From Utricularia gibba (Eukaryota > Streptophyta > Magnoliopsida > Lamiales > Lentibulariaceae): a DNA stretch of 64,000 nucleotides. Location: positions 4,983,001-5,047,000 of the forward strand of contig NEEC01000002.1 in NCBI GenBank assembly GCA_002189035.1, in the 5' to 3' direction. The notes under the pieces were generated by a model, which did not search any database, was not told where the DNA came from, and was given only the letters and a program-made list of their open reading frames with translations. A program made the position numbers and the translations under genes. Below, in pieces: positions 23,001 to 34,470 of the stretch (positions are counted from its first letter, which is position 1; every line of letters begins with the position of its first letter).

Positions 23001-26000
23001 CAACTGCTGACTTCCTCAACCACATTACAGGATGCCATAGCAAAGGGTAAGCATGTTCAATCATGCTAAGCAGGGTTCTCTTCCGCAGGAAGTTGCTTCT
23101 GCAAAGAATGGTCAAACAATCTAATGCATTGACAATCACAGATTCAATTGTATCATTTAGTGCCTGCTCGATGTAAGGCAAAAGATATTCCTCCACACTT
23201 CGATGGCCCACAAAAAAGCATACATAAATTATTTTCTCATAAAATACTGCACGAAGCTGCTCATCTTGATCATTAAGAAATGCTGGAAGGATCGGAAGCA
23301 AAAAATCATTGCTCTGCTTGTGTCCTAAAAACCAACAAAGGCTACCAATATCCTGCAAGAGTGCTCGTCTTACATTTGGTGTCTGCTTTTGACCCATTAC
23401 AAGTTCTTGAATGACCTCTGCAATCGCCTTTCGTAAATGTGCAAGTTGTACATCACCATTTAGCCTGAGTGACTCGGCAGACACATCTGTAGCAGATTTT
23501 GAAGGCTTCTGAAATGAATTTGCCTCATTAAGAACACCTAGCTCAGTTAAGTTCATTGAACGAACTAAGAATCCATAAGCTGTCAATGCCAATTTTGGTA
23601 TATTGCTGGCATAGCATATTCGGACACTCTCTTCTGGGTCATCAGGAAGCATGGAAAGCATGGGAAGAATATACTCAGGAAATATTTTGGCATCGCTGGG
23701 AGGAAAATCATGGACCAGAGTAAGAATGTCACACAACGTCTCTAAGGCAGCAGAACGAACAATGGCAGACTGATCTGAAAGAAGAGCTACAACATAGGGA
23801 AGGATGCGCTGAAGTCGATCATCATCACTGATATAAGTGGCACAGGATTTCAGAAGCAGAATGGCTGCTCTTCTTATGAAAGGGACCTTAACATTCCGTA
23901 TGCAAGAACATAAAAGTGATGCAATCAAAACCATACCCTCAGATTTCATAGTATCATTAGGTGGGGGCAAAAGGGGCATCCCATAATCATCAGACTGAAT
24001 ATTATAATCCATCTTTGACATGGTAAGATCAGCCAAAGAAGTTATCTTTTTCAAGAAAGGATGGTCGCCTTTTTGTGATAAACTAGAAACATTCTGAATC
24101 AGATCTTGGAAATACTGTTGCTTTGGATTCTTAAGATTTGCATCTCTGGTCACATCAATTTTGCAATTCTTTTCAGTTCTATCACCAGGATTTTCAAATG
24201 CTTCATTAGTTGAATCACTGCTGGCCGTGACACAGGAAGCATCAGCCTTCTGAGCTCTGACATCATGTGACTGCAAGTTTTTATGTGCATCATCAGAAAA
24301 AGTATCTACCTTTGAGATAATATCCTTGTTTAACTTATCAGACATCATCTTTTTGAGCATTTCTTGGAAAGAAGTACCACACGCAAGAACCTGCAGCAGC
24401 AACAAATTATAGCATCCAAAATGAAAAACGAGACATAACTGTAGGATATTTGAAGCTTCTCACCCTCGCATCAGAACTCAGAGGATTTAACAGTGCATAA
24501 AACTTATGGAGAAAAGGGGAGAAGTAACTGGGAAACACAAGATTTGCATAATGCTGTAGGTAGCTCTCAGCAGAAGATCTAGAGTCCGGTTCTAATTGAA
24601 CCATGTGGAGAACCATCTTGCGAATTCCCACATCTGGAATCTGCAGTTAAGCCATGGAGTCGTGCAGCATACTGAGAACTCATGTTCTTATGACAAAAAC
24701 TACACTACATGCATCGGACATAATGAGCATCTGTAGATAAATATCATAAAATTCAAAGAAGCAAATAGAACACAAGTGGCATACTTCAGATTCTCACAAG
24801 GAGAGTACCTTTTCAAGAAGTACACAAGGATCATACTGTCCTCTCCGATATGCAAGTAACTGAGAGAGTTCAAATAGTGGTTGGCCTTCAAGAAAAAGCT
24901 CACCAATCACACACCTACGAAATAAATTTGTAAAATTCAGGTGGCAGAAACAATACAAACTCAGGGCAACATGTCCCTTGAATTCTTAGAACTACGAGGG
25001 TCTTCGCTGATTTAAATGTCATCAATAAGTCTTCCTAATCTGTAGAACGCTTACCCCACTGAGAATATGTCCATAGATGGCTTCAACGGGGCATCTTGGG
25101 CGATTTGTATTTCACCTCCATTCTCATAAAACCTCTGTAAGAAGTCACGTTACACATGAAAGAACTCAAAAGAAATGGAAAAGTAAAGGGACCAAAAGAA
25201 ATAACCTCTGGTGCAACATAGCAACGTCTTCTTCCACCCGTATCAAAGAAGAATGAAAAATCAGAAGGATCATCATATGGGATGTAGGTCGGTTTAAAGG
25301 ATGCAAAATCAACAAGATATAGCCAGTTCCAGGATGTGACCAGCACATTCTCACACTTGACGTCACCTGAAATATTTGTGTAAATCCAAAGGATGAAAAA
25401 CATAAAGAGGGAAATTGAAAAATGAATTCTAGGCATCTCACCATGGCAGACTCCATGCTCATGGCTCTGTTTCACTGCATAAAGCAACTGTATGAACAAA
25501 CTACACGAGAATCAATTTCATTTCCTCTGTAATCCTAAACACCCAGGAGTAAAGATGATTTTAGCAAGACAAAGTAGTCATGGACCTGAAAAGCTAGCCA
25601 TTTCTTTTCAACAACAGTAAGGAAAGGTCGCGTGCTCAGCCTATCATGAAGATTGTTGAAAAAGAACTGCCGCACTAAATAAGCAGCCTTGTCTGTTTCG
25701 ATCCAGAACTGCAAAATGGCCCAAAGATGGAGACAATAAAGATGTTCAAAACTAGGAAACAATGTTACTGATCCAACACCCGGCCCCCAGTGAAAAAAGA
25801 TTAGATCTTGACGGTGAAACAGTCAAATGTGCATGTTGAGAACATAACTGAAAACCAGCCATTCAAAAGTGCATCAAAACTCCAACGACAAATACTGTAA
25901 AGGTTTGCTTATCCATTAAGCAGCGATCTTTTGTCAAGAAAATTATCAATTTTGACAGGAAGACAAGAAGGTTACGATGAAAAAGCTTAAAGCCACAATT

Positions 26001-26335
26001 TTGAGATAACAACTTCAAGAATTGAAGAATATCCCAACTGAAAGAGGATGATTTCAGTTAACCTGGAAAGGCCAAACATGGGGGTGATCAAGCTTGGAGA
26101 AAATATCGCGAATACGACCGAGACGACGCGCATATTCCCCCAAATCAATAGAGTCTCCACGCTTGAAGTAGACTTTAACGATCACCAAACCCTCGTCATG
26201 CTTGCAGAGGATTGATTTGAGAAACCGGTCCCTGCCCAGGACTTCTTTCAACACCAAGTTATACGAAGACGGCAAATCATGCAGATAATACTCCGTCGCC
26301 GACGCCTGCGTCGTCCGTGCGATCTTATTCCCCAT
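20067..26335 (-). CDS. VPS15: VPS15-like serine/threonine-protein kinase, PI3-kinase regulatory subunit
   Basis: VPS15 is the myristoylated scaffold of the class III PI3-kinase complex (VPS34, ATG6/Beclin), which makes PI3P for endosomal sorting and autophagy. Eleven exons splice in frame with GT-AG introns: 26335-26063, 25708-25586, 25487-25442, 25366-25206, 25134-25055, 24914-24809, 24640-24464, 24390-21316, 20989-20772, 20688-20589 and 20243-20067, giving 1511 residues, close to the plant family length. The N-terminus MGNKIARTT is a myristoylation signal. The kinase-like domain (about 1-320) has HGD at 147-149 (HRD elsewhere) and DFA at 167-169 (DFG elsewhere), as usual for this family. 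HEAT-like repeats occupy the middle of the 3.1 kb exon. WD40 repeats form the C-terminus, ending [12 protein letters not shown]. No disabling change is seen. Activity and expression are inferred from intactness. Confidence 0.97.
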
Positions 26336-27805
26336 TTGTACGTATTACCCTTCAAATCTAACTCCCTGATCCCTGAATACTTGGGGAGACAAGCAGCGAT
26401 TTTAGTTGTAGGAGATTTTGTATATGGAGTAGTTGCTTCCCTGAAGACTAACGGAACCAGCAGCTTAACCAGCAAGCCAGATTTTTATACCCATCTACGA
26501 AAGAGAATCGCAAAACGTTGATTTCATAACTGGCTCGTCATCCAGGTCACTACCATCCTTAGGGTCGGTTCGGATGAAAGGGGAATGGGCCAAGCACTCC
26601 CGGTACCGATCCCGATCCGTCGCCGTGTAACACCGCACCGGAAGAATCTGTGACTCAACCCCAGTAAATAGTTCAAGCTTAAATTTAATCCTAACTTTGT
26701 AATGACTTGTGTTTTTAAGAAAATATTTCAAAAACATTTTTATTCTCAAATAAAAATAATTTTATATTCGAATTTTTTTAAAAATTATACTTATCAAAAA
26801 AAAATTTGAATAAATAAAAACAAAAAATCTACCTATTTGAAAATAAATCAAATATAAATATATTATTTCAATTTATATTTATATAAAATTAGTTATATTA
26901 CAAATAAGAAAGATTTATATTAATTTCATAATTTTTGCATACAAATTTGTTTACCTAATCAATTGAGAGCAATGATATTTAAAACAAAAAATATTTTTTT
27001 TGAATTTGAATTTAAAATAAGTTTAATAAATAGATTTAGATATATTAAATAAATAAATAAAAATAAGCTAAACATGTTATTTTACTTAAAACTAATTATT
27101 TGAATAATTTAATTTAAAATTTGTTATCAAACATTTATATTAAATAAAATAATTTTCAAAATAAATCATAAATATCTATGCAACATAGTGAATGAACTAT
27201 CACAATTATTCTATTATTAATAAAGATATTTCAGTACTATTATTTATTTATTTATTTTATATTCTTATATTCCTTGACAATTTTCTTCTTTGGGAAGCCC
27301 TTGCTTTCTTGCTAGTTCTTTGTCATTGAGTAAAGGGATGCGGTTTTAGCTCTTAACAAGTTGGTGACTTTCTTTGCATTTATGAGCATATTTTCGCCTG
27401 AATCAGGAGCCAAAGCATTATTCTTTGGCTATCTGCTTCTTCATTTTGTAGGCGATTACTTTGATTTGGCTCACATTTATATGGTGCTATATATAAGTTT
27501 TCTTCATCTGATGATCCAATCAAGAGCCCCCAATGATTTTTGAACGTACATTGCTAGGGTTATGATCTACATCCATTTCAATGGATATTTTATATGTGAT
27601 AAAAGATGTCATTTTTGGATAGAAGCACATGGGATTCATGTGGAACGATTTTGTTCTCTACAGTTCAAAAATTTAGTAGTGAGAGATGTGTAGGATTCGT
27701 TACGATTATTGTCAGAGATCATTATCTTTGGTTTTCAAGGTTGATTAGGTTAACTTATTTGGTTTTCGTTATATTGCCTTCAGAGCTGAATTAAAGGATC
27801 TTGCA
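26336..27805. promoter_or_regulatory. Upstream region of VPS15 and intergenic AT-rich DNA
   Basis: About 300 bp next to the VPS15 start is GC-moderate and probably carries its 5' UTR and promoter. From about 26750 to 27280 the sequence is extremely AT rich with no recognisable element. From 27290 to 27805 it regains gene-like composition and may be the old promoter/5' leader of the UXS-like copy that starts at 27806. No promoter element is defined well enough to place. Confidence 0.4.
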
Positions 27806-27843
27806 ATGGTTGAGGAGGTACCAAACGTAGGGAACCATGTCAC

Positions 27844-28119
27844 TAAAGAAGATGTACATTGTAGACCTCTTGTAACTCATGCATGTATGATGTGCTCAGG
27901 ATCATGCACCTGAAGGTTCCATAAGTTGGGATATTTTATTTCACCACTCCCTTAGTTGTTGCTTATAAATACTCAAGTTTTGTTGATTTTTATTTGTTAG
28001 ACAATTCTTGTTTTATTATCAAGTTTTCTTTCCATTCTCGTGATGCCCTACATCGATCGGCTCAACTCAATCCCAAAGCATATTCCGATCCGTTAGAGCA
28101 CCACTCTTGAATTTGTTTA
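27844..28119 (+). repeat. 5' LTR of copia element 3
   Basis: It is 276 bp, starts TAAAGAAGATG (original TG end mutated) and contains CTCTTGTAACTCATGCAT, CTTATAAATACTCAAG and TTATTATCAAGTTTTCTTT blocks shared with 31445-31758. Confidence 0.88.
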
Positions 28120-28325
28120 TGGTACGATGAGCATGGAGTGAACGACTTGACAGGGATCAACATGGAAGGCAATCGTAGTATCATAGCAATCAATTCGCTC
28201 AATCTGCTAGCAGATTTGGACAAAGCTGATCCACTACACCTGAGTGGCTTTGATCACCCAAATGTTCGCGGGTGAACAATCTATTAACAACATGCAACTA
28301 TTTTGATTGGCATTGAGGTGTATGA

Positions 28326-31300
28326 TTGGAGCTAGGAGCGAAGAACAAACTCGATATTGTATATGGAGATGTATCCAAGCCACCACTGAGTGATCCATCC
28401 TACAAACTTTGGGTTCAAAACAATTTCATGGTAACGTCTTGGCTATTAAATTCCATCTCTAAGGAATTGGTCTCTAGCTTTACTGGATGTGCAAGCACCT
28501 ATGATCTTTGGAATACTTTGGAGGCTTATTATAGCCAAACAAATAACAACATGCTCTATCAACTACAATTCGATCTGCACAATTTGAAATAGGGTGATAT
28601 GAGCATAGCTCAATATTTCACTAAGTTGAGTGCGCTCTTGAAGGATTTGGAAGCTATTTTTCCTTTGATTCGGTGTGGCCAATGCAATAGAGCGATTTGT
28701 GCTGATAAGATCTTCTCTCCCATGAAACTGACTTACTTTCTGATCGGCTTAGATAATAAATGTGATGCCATATGGAACCAAATCTTAGCTATGGATGATA
28801 ATATGTCTGTTTCCAAGGCTTATGCCACTTTACTCAATGTTGAACAGCAATTGAATAAGCGGTAGAATTACAGTGTCAGCATTCATGCTGACGCTGCAAT
28901 GCTAGCCAGGTTGCCACAAATGCAGAACACTAATGCACAAAGACGAGATACTCAGTATTGCGTAATTTGTAAGATGAATGGACACATGGTTGAGAACTGT
29001 TTCACCATAAAGGAGCCACCGCCTTGATGGAGGAAAAAATCTGGTAAAATCAATGATTCTTATCAGTGGTACCTCGGGCAATGTAACCATCAACAACAAT
29101 ATGCATCTGCTCAGCCCCACAGGCTTGAGGCACTGAGGCACTCCATTCACTCTACCAAGACAATCGGGAACCTCTGAGCCCTATAAACCTATGGATGAAT
29201 CCTCCCATTTGATTTCCCATGATCAACAATATTGCGTACATACTCCATGGATGAATCCTCTCATTTGATTTCCCATGATCATAACCCCACGTACTTTGAC
29301 TCTCTACAGCTCATTCAACGGGAACTTGGCAAGCTCCTAAGTGGGAGTACTCACACACCAGCACCTACCATAGACAACCAAATAGTAAATATAACTAAGC
29401 TGGAGTTCACAAGTATATATTCTGATTCATGCATGACAAATTACATTTCCACGAATTTTACGTGTAATACCTGGGAGTGGATATTGGATTCTGGTGCAAC
29501 AACGCACATTGGATACTTGAGTGCCTTTTTTGGCTCTCTACACCCTACTATCAACATCCAGGTTGAGTTGTCAAATGGACACTCTATGCCGGTGAATTCT
29601 ATGTTTTGGACTCTCTTGGTGAACCCCAACAAAATGCGTGGGGTTGAATGGAAGCAAAAACACTTGTTAGAAGTGACCTGCGCATTGATGTTCCAAGCAG
29701 GCTTGCCCAAGGAATTATGGGGTGAGGTTGTCCTCACTTCAATGTATATCATCAACCATCTGCCCTCCTCAGTGCTGGAATGGAAAACACCTTTTGAAAT
29801 TCTGATGAACAAGCTTCTTGATTTTGATCATTCGTGAGTATTTGGCTGTCTTGTGTATGCCGGTAATACAAACCGTAACCAGGACAAGCTGGCTCCTAGA
29901 GCACAAAAATTTATCTTCCTGAGGTACTTGATGGATCACAAGGGGTACAAGCTCCATGATTTGAACACCAAGGAGACCTTTATTTCACTTGATGTTAGGT
30001 TCTAGAAACATGTCTTTCCGTTAAAGGGAGATGCCACTGATTCGGATTGCATTGATGAACTGTTACCCTTGCTTTTCCTACTTGATGACTCTGATGATGA
30101 TATTTTTTCTAAGGATTACACATATGTTGAGGGCATTGACTTTCATGATATTTTTGCTCCTGTTGCAAAGGCAACTACCATCTGTATCCTCTTGTCACTT
30201 GCAACACAACATCGGTGGCATCTCCATCTGGTAGATGTCAATAACGCCTTCCTCCATGGGCACCTGGATGAAGAGATCTATAGGACCTCCCTTGAAGGCC
30301 TCTCGTGTCAGGTTGGAGATGTTTTCTTATTAAAAAAATCCTTATATAGCTTGAAGCAAGCCTCTTGTTAGTGGAATCTTGAGATAACAATGTTCTTACA
30401 AGAGCTGAATTTTTTTCAAGCACACTCTGACGTCTGTTTATTTGTCCACCATGGGACAAGGTCCTTTTTTGTGCTTCTAATCTATGTTGACGACATTATT
30501 CTCGTTGGGTCTTCCTTGGACGAGATCACTAACATCAAGCGAGCGTTGCATTCTAAGTTTACTATTAAGGATCTTCATGAGGTCACTTTCTTCTTGGGGA
30601 TCGAACTCTCTAAATCCCCAAATGGTTTATTCTTGTCTTAGCACCGCTATCTCAAGGATCTTTTAGCCAGCGTTGATTCCTCTATCCTTCATATGGTGCC
30701 CACGCCTATGTCTCGCACCTATTGCTTCTCGGATGAATTGTCTGATTTTACTATCTAGATGAACACCATGCTCTAATTGGGTGCTTGTTGTATCTTGGAT
30801 TTACTCGTCCTGACATCTCCTTTGTGGTACAGCAACTATCCCAATTAGTTCATAACCCAAGTGTTGAGCATTGTATCATGCTCAAGGGCCTAATTAGTTA
30901 CCTGTTCACTACTTCTATGTTTGGTCTCTTCTACCTGTATGGTTCCAACTCTAAGCTCCAAGACTACTGTGACATCGATTGGGGTGCATGTGCCACCACT
31001 CGGTGCTCAGTCACTCACTACTGTGTTTTTCTTGGTGATCTTTTAATTTTTTGGTGAAAAAAAAATAGGCCACCATCTCTCGTTCGTCTGTGAAAGCTGA
31101 GTATCACAGCATGGTTGCTTTGATTGCTGAGCTTCTATGGGTCTCTTATGTTATGAGGGATCTTCGTTAGCCACTCTATCTCCCTCCTTCTCTATTCTGT
31201 GACAGTCAATCTACTATCCAAACTACTGCTAGTTGGTGTTCCATGAATGCACGAAACATATTGACATCGACTATCACGTGGTGCGTGATCAATTTAAGCT

Positions 31301-31440
31301 GGGATTCTTGATTCCTTGTTTTGTGCCGTCTACTTGTCAACTTGTTTATATCTTTACCAAGACACTGGTTTCCTCCCCTTTCAGTCTCTTGTCTCCAAGC
31401 TGGACTTGCACCTCGCCAACTAGCTTGAGGGGAGGGGGGG
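28326..31440 (+). pseudogene. Copia element 3 gag and pol remnants
   Basis: Gag runs from 28326 through 28865 with one stop (28590-28592), followed by a CCHC knuckle CVICKMNGHMVENC near 28960. Protease shows WILDSGATTHIGY at about 29480. The frame then jumps (29632) to the end of integrase (LPKELWGEVVLTSMYIINHL), so most of integrase is deleted. Reverse transcriptase runs from about 30120 (VDVNNAFLHGHLDEE) to LLIYVDDIILVGSS at 30475-30516 with YVDD intact. RNase H remains lie between 30960 and 31400. Stops occur throughout. Confidence 0.82.
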
Positions 31441-31444
31441 GGGG

Positions 31445-31758
31445 TGAAGAAGATGGACGCTGCCAACATATGCTTACAGATGGATGCTGCAAACCTCTTG
31501 TAACTCATGCATTAATGGCGTGCTCAGGATCATGTGCTTGGCATGATCCCTGAAGGTTCCAGAAGTTGGGATATTTTACTTCACCGCTCCCTTAGTCGTT
31601 ACTTATAAATACTCAAGTCTTTTTGCTTTCTCTTTATTAGACAATTCTGGTTTTATTATCAAGTTTTCTTTTCATTCTTGTGATGCTCAACATCAATCAG
31701 CTCAACTCAACCCAAAGCATATTCCGATCCATTAGAGCACCACTCTTGAATTCGTTTA
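31445..31758 (+). repeat. 3' LTR of copia element 3
   Basis: It is 314 bp, starts TGAAGAAGATG, pairs with 27844-28119 and is followed by the target duplication GTCAC. Confidence 0.9.
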
Positions 31759-32449
31759 GTCACCACAAAGGGTCCCCCAAAGCCTTCATTGTTAAGGAGA
31801 GCGAAGTTTTTCAAGGTATGAAGGCAACCCAAATGGAGGCTTAAATATGATACCTATATGTAGAGTTTGAAATATACAATCTTGATGGATTCTGTGAGGA
31901 AAATATGAGGATTCTTGTCACAGGAGGAGCAAGGTTCATTGGCTCTCACTCAGTTGATAAATTGATGGAAAATGAGAAAAATAAAGTAAACATATTTTTC
32001 ATCAATATTCTTAAACATGAAGCTTTGTGTGGGTGACTTTGTAATCATGTCATTCTTCTTAGGTGGTAGTTTCAACAATTATTTCACTAGCTTCAAGGAA
32101 AACCTACTACAATGGATTGGTCATTCAATATTTGAACTCATTCGATGTGATGTATGTTCAATTTTATTCTGTACTAGTGATACATCAGTATCTTTATTTT
32201 CTATCAAATATAATGTTGACGTGAGGCAAAATCCTAGTTCCCTTTCAACGTGTTTGTTCTTATAAGCACAGTGAGAATATTCAATTTTATATATGTTTGT
32301 TGTCAATATACGTAAGTGTGGTTTTCTCAAATAATTTTAGTTTATCGGATTTTGTATCAATTCATATGAAAACTTTGATTAAGTTAAATCTACATTGCTA
32401 TGTTTTCAACTAGTTTCTTGAACAGTTCACCATATAACTTGAGAGTTTG

Positions 32450-33130
32450 TACTCAAGAGGCAATACTGTCATGCAAATTATTTAATAATAGAGAATGCCA
32501 TAAACATTGAGATCATTTTGCACATGCATTCCAAAAAAACCATGCCAAATTCATGTATCTATAGAGGCTATCGCTTCTAACATAAGTGTCAGTTTGTGAT
32601 GATCTCCACGCTTAAATTGACTCTACCATGCAATTAGACAATTTTTCCATTCCCAATGTATATAATCTACAATACCAAGTATTCCTAGAAAACTCCCGAG
32701 ATTCCCCTCAAGCAAGCAAACATTCCAAGTCTTCAATCATGGGGCTCTCAAGTATTGTTTTGAAAAACAAATACGAATAGCAATGAAAAAAAGACAAATA
32801 CATTAGATAACTGTTGTCCAATTGAATATATTCATCTATACTATCAGCACAAGAATCAAAAGCTAACATACGTATAGTAGCCATGCACTTTTGCATACGG
32901 CTCAGTACTGGATGACCAATGCAATCCACATTTTCTTGAAAAAATGACTCCTGACTTTAGAGAGTCTCAACTATTCTTTCAAATAAAGATCTTTCCATTC
33001 GAAATCTTTTATGAAATTGTTCATCTATGTAAGTTACGTCATTGCAAAAATAATCAGCCACTAATTTTTCATAGTTGTGCTCCACACTTTGGCATGGTCA
33101 TCACTATCTTGAGGTTTTTTGTTGTTTTGC
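32450..33130 (-). pseudogene. PIF/Harbinger transposase remnant
   Basis: The order of motifs is YIDEQFHKRFRMERSLFERI near 33000, MQKCMATIRMLAFDSCADSI then DEYIQLD at about 32900-32820, and GILGIVDYIHWEWKNCLIAW near 32680, matching the conserved GMLGSIDCMHWEWKNCP block of plant Harbinger transposases. Further on, LMLEAIASID and WHGFFGM-like pieces follow. Each piece is in a different frame or separated by stops, so it is inactive. The first catalytic aspartate is retained (IVDYIHW). Confidence 0.8.
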
Positions 33131-33259
33131 ATGTGTTTTGTTGTAGATGAAATCAAATCCCTGTAAAATAATTGGTGCATAATCTACATAATCTTCTATA
33201 AAAAACTTTATTACATGATTTTTATAAAATTCTATCTAGGTTTTTAAACATACAACATT

Positions 33260-33480
33260 TTCAGTTACCCCTTTTATTTTTATCTACTACTTTTTAATTT
33301 TATTCACCATTTCATTTTTTACTTACCATTTTTTAATTTTATCTGCTACTTTTATTTTTTATTTATCACTTTTTAATTTTATCTACCACTTTTACTTTCA
33401 TCTACCACCATTTAATTTTACCTACCGCTTGTATTTTTATCTAACAATATAAGTTGTACCTACCATTTTCATATTCACAT
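33260..33480. repeat. Degenerate minisatellite (~20 bp period)
   Basis: About nine to ten units of a TTTTAATTTTATCTACCACT-like sequence follow one another with variable spacing. They lie between the Harbinger transposase and Myb-like remnants, the same relative place as the 33 bp minisatellite at 40690-41060. Confidence 0.65.
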
Positions 33481-33739
33481 AAACAAATTATTTGCAACTA
33501 TAACTTTCATTTGAACCTACCAATGTTTACAAAAATAAAATGACATAAATAGATCGAAATGGATTCAAATATCAATAAAGTCAAGTAATACATGAACTTC
33601 AAAATAGACAAAATATAATTAAAAAAATCATTCCAAGTTCGAAAGATTATCAATTTATTTCGAAAGATTAACACATGCATCCGAATCAACCAAATATAGT
33701 TAAGCTCTTAATCTTTGTAAGACCATGAAATGTTATTTC

Positions 33740-34470
33740 ATACATTTCTTTTTTTGAGGTTCATCTTATTTGCATTATTCTGAAACATCTTCAAACAGAG
33801 ATATGTAAAATATAATTGATTATAGATATCCATCAACTCTTTTTTTTTATGAAGCTCACGATGTAAGTTGTTGACAACATTCTTGTATTCTACAAATGAT
33901 TTCTTATTGTTAGCATTAGTAGAATCTATCAATTGTTTCTCTTGTAATTTATGCTTTATAACCTTCTATCAAATAGGTGTCTCTTCTTTTAGAACACTCG
34001 GAGAATAAGGCAAAGATGCAATATGTTGCTTATTAGATCCAATTTTCAAGTTCTCCTTCAAACATTTTCTAGTGGCATGATTTGTTACCTTGCAAAAAAA
34101 CATATATTTATATGTGATAGAAGTTGATATCAACAAAACAATGAAAGTATACGTACCAACATTCATTTTGGTTCAAAATGCAAAACTTCCCAACACTTAA
34201 TATCAAATTTTTTTTTCTTCACTTTTGAATAACTCTAAAGCTTAGTGCTTGAAATTGTATTCATTGTAACTCTTTTCTTCTTTTGACATTAGTTTATCCA
34301 TACAACCTCCAAATTTGCTACAATTATGATTTAAAGTATCTCACTTGTGCATTATTATATCCATGCTTCAAGGAACGACATATGGAGCTTCATGGAAAGT
34401 AATCTAAAACCTTCTTCCAAAAGCTATTTTCTTTTTACGAAGTTCCATATATTGAATTCTTACTAACATT
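33740..34470 (-). pseudogene. Harbinger-associated Myb/trihelix-like ORF remnant
   Basis: Minus-strand pieces read NHNCSKFGGCMDKLMSKEEK near 34300, then FKSEEKKKFDIKCWEVLHFE near 34190, then the lysine-rich NLKIGSNKQHI and NKKSFVEYKNVVNNLHRELH further down. The order fits the second ORF of PIF/Harbinger elements (DNA-binding protein with a NAM-associated C-terminal region). Stops and frame changes are frequent. Confidence 0.6.

Larger units (their letters stand above)
27844..31758 (+). mobile_element. Degenerate Ty1/copia retrotransposon (element 3) inside the UXS-like exon 1
   Basis: The 5' LTR is 27844-28119 and the 3' LTR is 31445-31758. They are collinear apart from gaps, among them 15-30 bp missing from the 5' copy. 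GTCAC is duplicated at 27839-27843 and 31759-31763, which are UXS codons. A primer-site-like TGGTACGATGAGC follows the 5' LTR at 28120, and a G-rich tract (about 31429-31444) precedes the 3' LTR. The interior has lost most of integrase and is full of stops. Confidence 0.92.
27806..32151 (+). pseudogene. UDP-glucuronate decarboxylase (UXS)-like gene fragment, split by copia element 3
   Basis: UXS enzymes convert UDP-glucuronate to UDP-xylose. Joined across the copia insertion, exon 1 reads MVEEVPNVGNHVTTKGPPKP and then SLLRRAKFFK (27806-27843 plus 31764-31815), ending at a GTATG donor. Exon 2 (31899-31985) reads NMRILVTGGARFIGSHSVDK, the Rossmann glycine-rich motif with one substitution (GGARFIG for GGAGFIG). 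Exon 3 (32063-32151) reads NYFTSFKENLLQWIGHSIFE then LIRCDV, after an apparent frame change in its first codons. The remaining ~250 residues, including the YxxxK site, are not seen. Introns are kept, so this is a duplicated gene piece, not a processed copy. Confidence 0.88.
32450..34470 (-). mobile_element. Degenerate PIF/Harbinger transposon (element 2)
   Basis: A transposase remnant (32450-33130), an A/T-rich degenerate minisatellite (33260-33480) and a Myb-like second ORF remnant (33740-34470) occur in the same order and strand as in the complete Harbinger element at 39074-42868. Terminal repeats could not be placed, so the stated limits cover coding remains only. Confidence 0.72.

Noticed and set aside
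20067-26335. VPS15 as a pseudokinase mutant because of HGD and DFA
   Set aside because: These substitutions are usual for plant VPS15 proteins and are not evidence of decay.
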